A stretch of DNA of 6,998 nucleotides from Pseudomonadota bacterium (GTDB lineage: Bacteria > Pseudomonadota > Gammaproteobacteria > Burkholderiales > Burkholderiaceae). The notes below the pieces were generated by a model. It was not told the origin of the DNA and made no database searches. It saw only the letters and a list, made by a program, of their open reading frames with translations. A program made the translations under genes and the position numbers. Positions 6,468-6,998 of the stretch are shown here, one piece after another (positions within the stretch are counted from its first letter, which is position 1; each line of letters starts with the position of its first letter). Location: the NCBI GenBank assembly GCA_021783435.1, contig JAJXUC010000183.1:1-6998 (forward strand), given 5' to 3'.

Positions 6468-6998
6468 ATCGCGCCCAGAATCCGGCGTTCACCTGTTCGT
6501 GATGACAAGTCACGCTGCGCGAGCCCTTGCCGACACCGACCACCAGCTTGAATTTCTGCGGCAGTCCGTCGATGACGTAGTAGCCGTGCACCAGCCGGCT
6601 GTTGAGCAGCTCGGTGTTGTCGTTGCTGACGTTGAACACGGCCGGGGCATCGGTGTATTTCATGCGGTCGGGCATCTGCAGATAGGTGTGGCCACCGCCG
6701 GCGAAGACGCGCACGGGCAGCAGGTTGTCGTTCTCCTGGTCGGCGTGGCCGTCACCCTGCTTGCAGGTGTAGTTGAAGTCCAGGGTCGCGGGGTCGATCT
6801 GGCCCAGCGGAGCGACGACGGACTGCTTCTTGGCCGCGGTCTGCGCCGCCTCGGCAGCGCGCTGTTGCGCGGCTTGCTGCTCCATATTGATGACGAGCTG
6901 CTGCGGGTCGTAGAAGCCGATCTGCGGGACGTAGGCGTGCTTGTCGCTCACCAGGGTCATGTAGTAGACGCGGCCCGCGTCGGTGGTGACGGCGAGGT
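6466..6998 (-). CDS. trbG: Conjugal transfer protein TrbG (VirB9 family), 3' part only
   Basis: The C-terminal 176 residues of a VirB9-family protein, the periplasmic/outer-membrane subunit that forms the outer ring of the conjugative type IV secretion core with TrbI and the VirB7-like lipoprotein; the 5' end is off the right edge. In the visible part, LAVTTDAGRVYYMTLVSD (1-18) is a beta-rich segment typical of the VirB9 N-terminal domain. An Ala/Gln-rich helical linker lies at about 37-60 (MEQQAAQQRAAEAAQ). The C-terminal domain (about 72-176) carries LPVRVFAGGGHTYLQMP (93-109), APAVFNV (117-123) and VHGYYVIDGLPQKFKLVVGV (136-155), matching the family pattern. The first ATG in frame (6960) is internal, since the homologous frame continues upstream of it to the edge. 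The stop is 11 bp before the trbI start, with the trbI ribosome site overlapping it. Confidence 0.95.
   Translation of the reverse strand, partial: LAVTTDAGRVYYMTLVSDKHAYVPQIGFYDPQQLVINMEQQAAQQRAAEAAQTAAKKQSVVAPLGQIDPATLDFNYTCKQGDGHADQENDNLLPVRVFAGGGHTYLQMPDRMKYTDAPAVFNVSNDNTELLNSRLVHGYYVIDGLPQKFKLVVGVGKGSRSVTCHHEQVNAGFWAR

Noticed and set aside
6455..6508. Longer trbI beginning with MSSRTGERR at 6508 or at the ATG at 6469
   Set aside because: The AGGAG site 7 nt upstream of 6454 supports the shorter form; the 6508 start would overlap trbG by over 40 bp with no ribosome site seen.

Overview
The window is GC-rich, with long antisense shadow frames opposite the real genes. It suggests a proteobacterium, most likely a betaproteobacterium of the Burkholderiales type. 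The assignment rests on the gene families present (a two-partner secretion locus and a Tn4371/IncP-like trb cluster) and on general base composition. It was not tested by any search.

Layout, left to right. (1) Positions 1-1539, minus strand: the first 513 codons of a large filamentous-haemagglutinin-type exoprotein (TpsA), whose 3' part lies beyond the left edge. (2) Positions 1604-3355, minus strand: the complete outer-membrane transporter TpsB (FhaC/ShlB/CdiB family), upstream of tpsA in the same operon. (3) Positions 3356-3708: an intergenic stretch with an AT-rich part holding a candidate sigma70 promoter for tpsB-tpsA and, upstream of it, an 11-bp direct repeat. (4) Positions 3709-4740, plus strand: an uncharacterised exported protein with four cysteines in its mature part. 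(5) Positions 4741-5053: a gap holding a strong hairpin between convergent genes. (6) Positions 5054-6454 and 6466-6998, minus strand: trbI (VirB10-like, complete) and the 3' part of trbG (VirB9-like), tightly coupled. These are the last two genes of a conjugative type IV secretion (mating-pair formation) operon.

Two transport machines therefore sit close together. TpsB exports TpsA to the cell surface across the outer membrane. TrbG and TrbI form part of the envelope-spanning core channel of a conjugation apparatus. Because trbI is usually the last or nearly last trb gene in Tn4371-like integrative elements, the right boundary of a mobile element may lie in or near the gap at 4741-5053, but no attachment site could be recognised. 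The most open questions are the C-terminal activity of TpsA (outside the window) and the function of the exported protein at 3709-4740.
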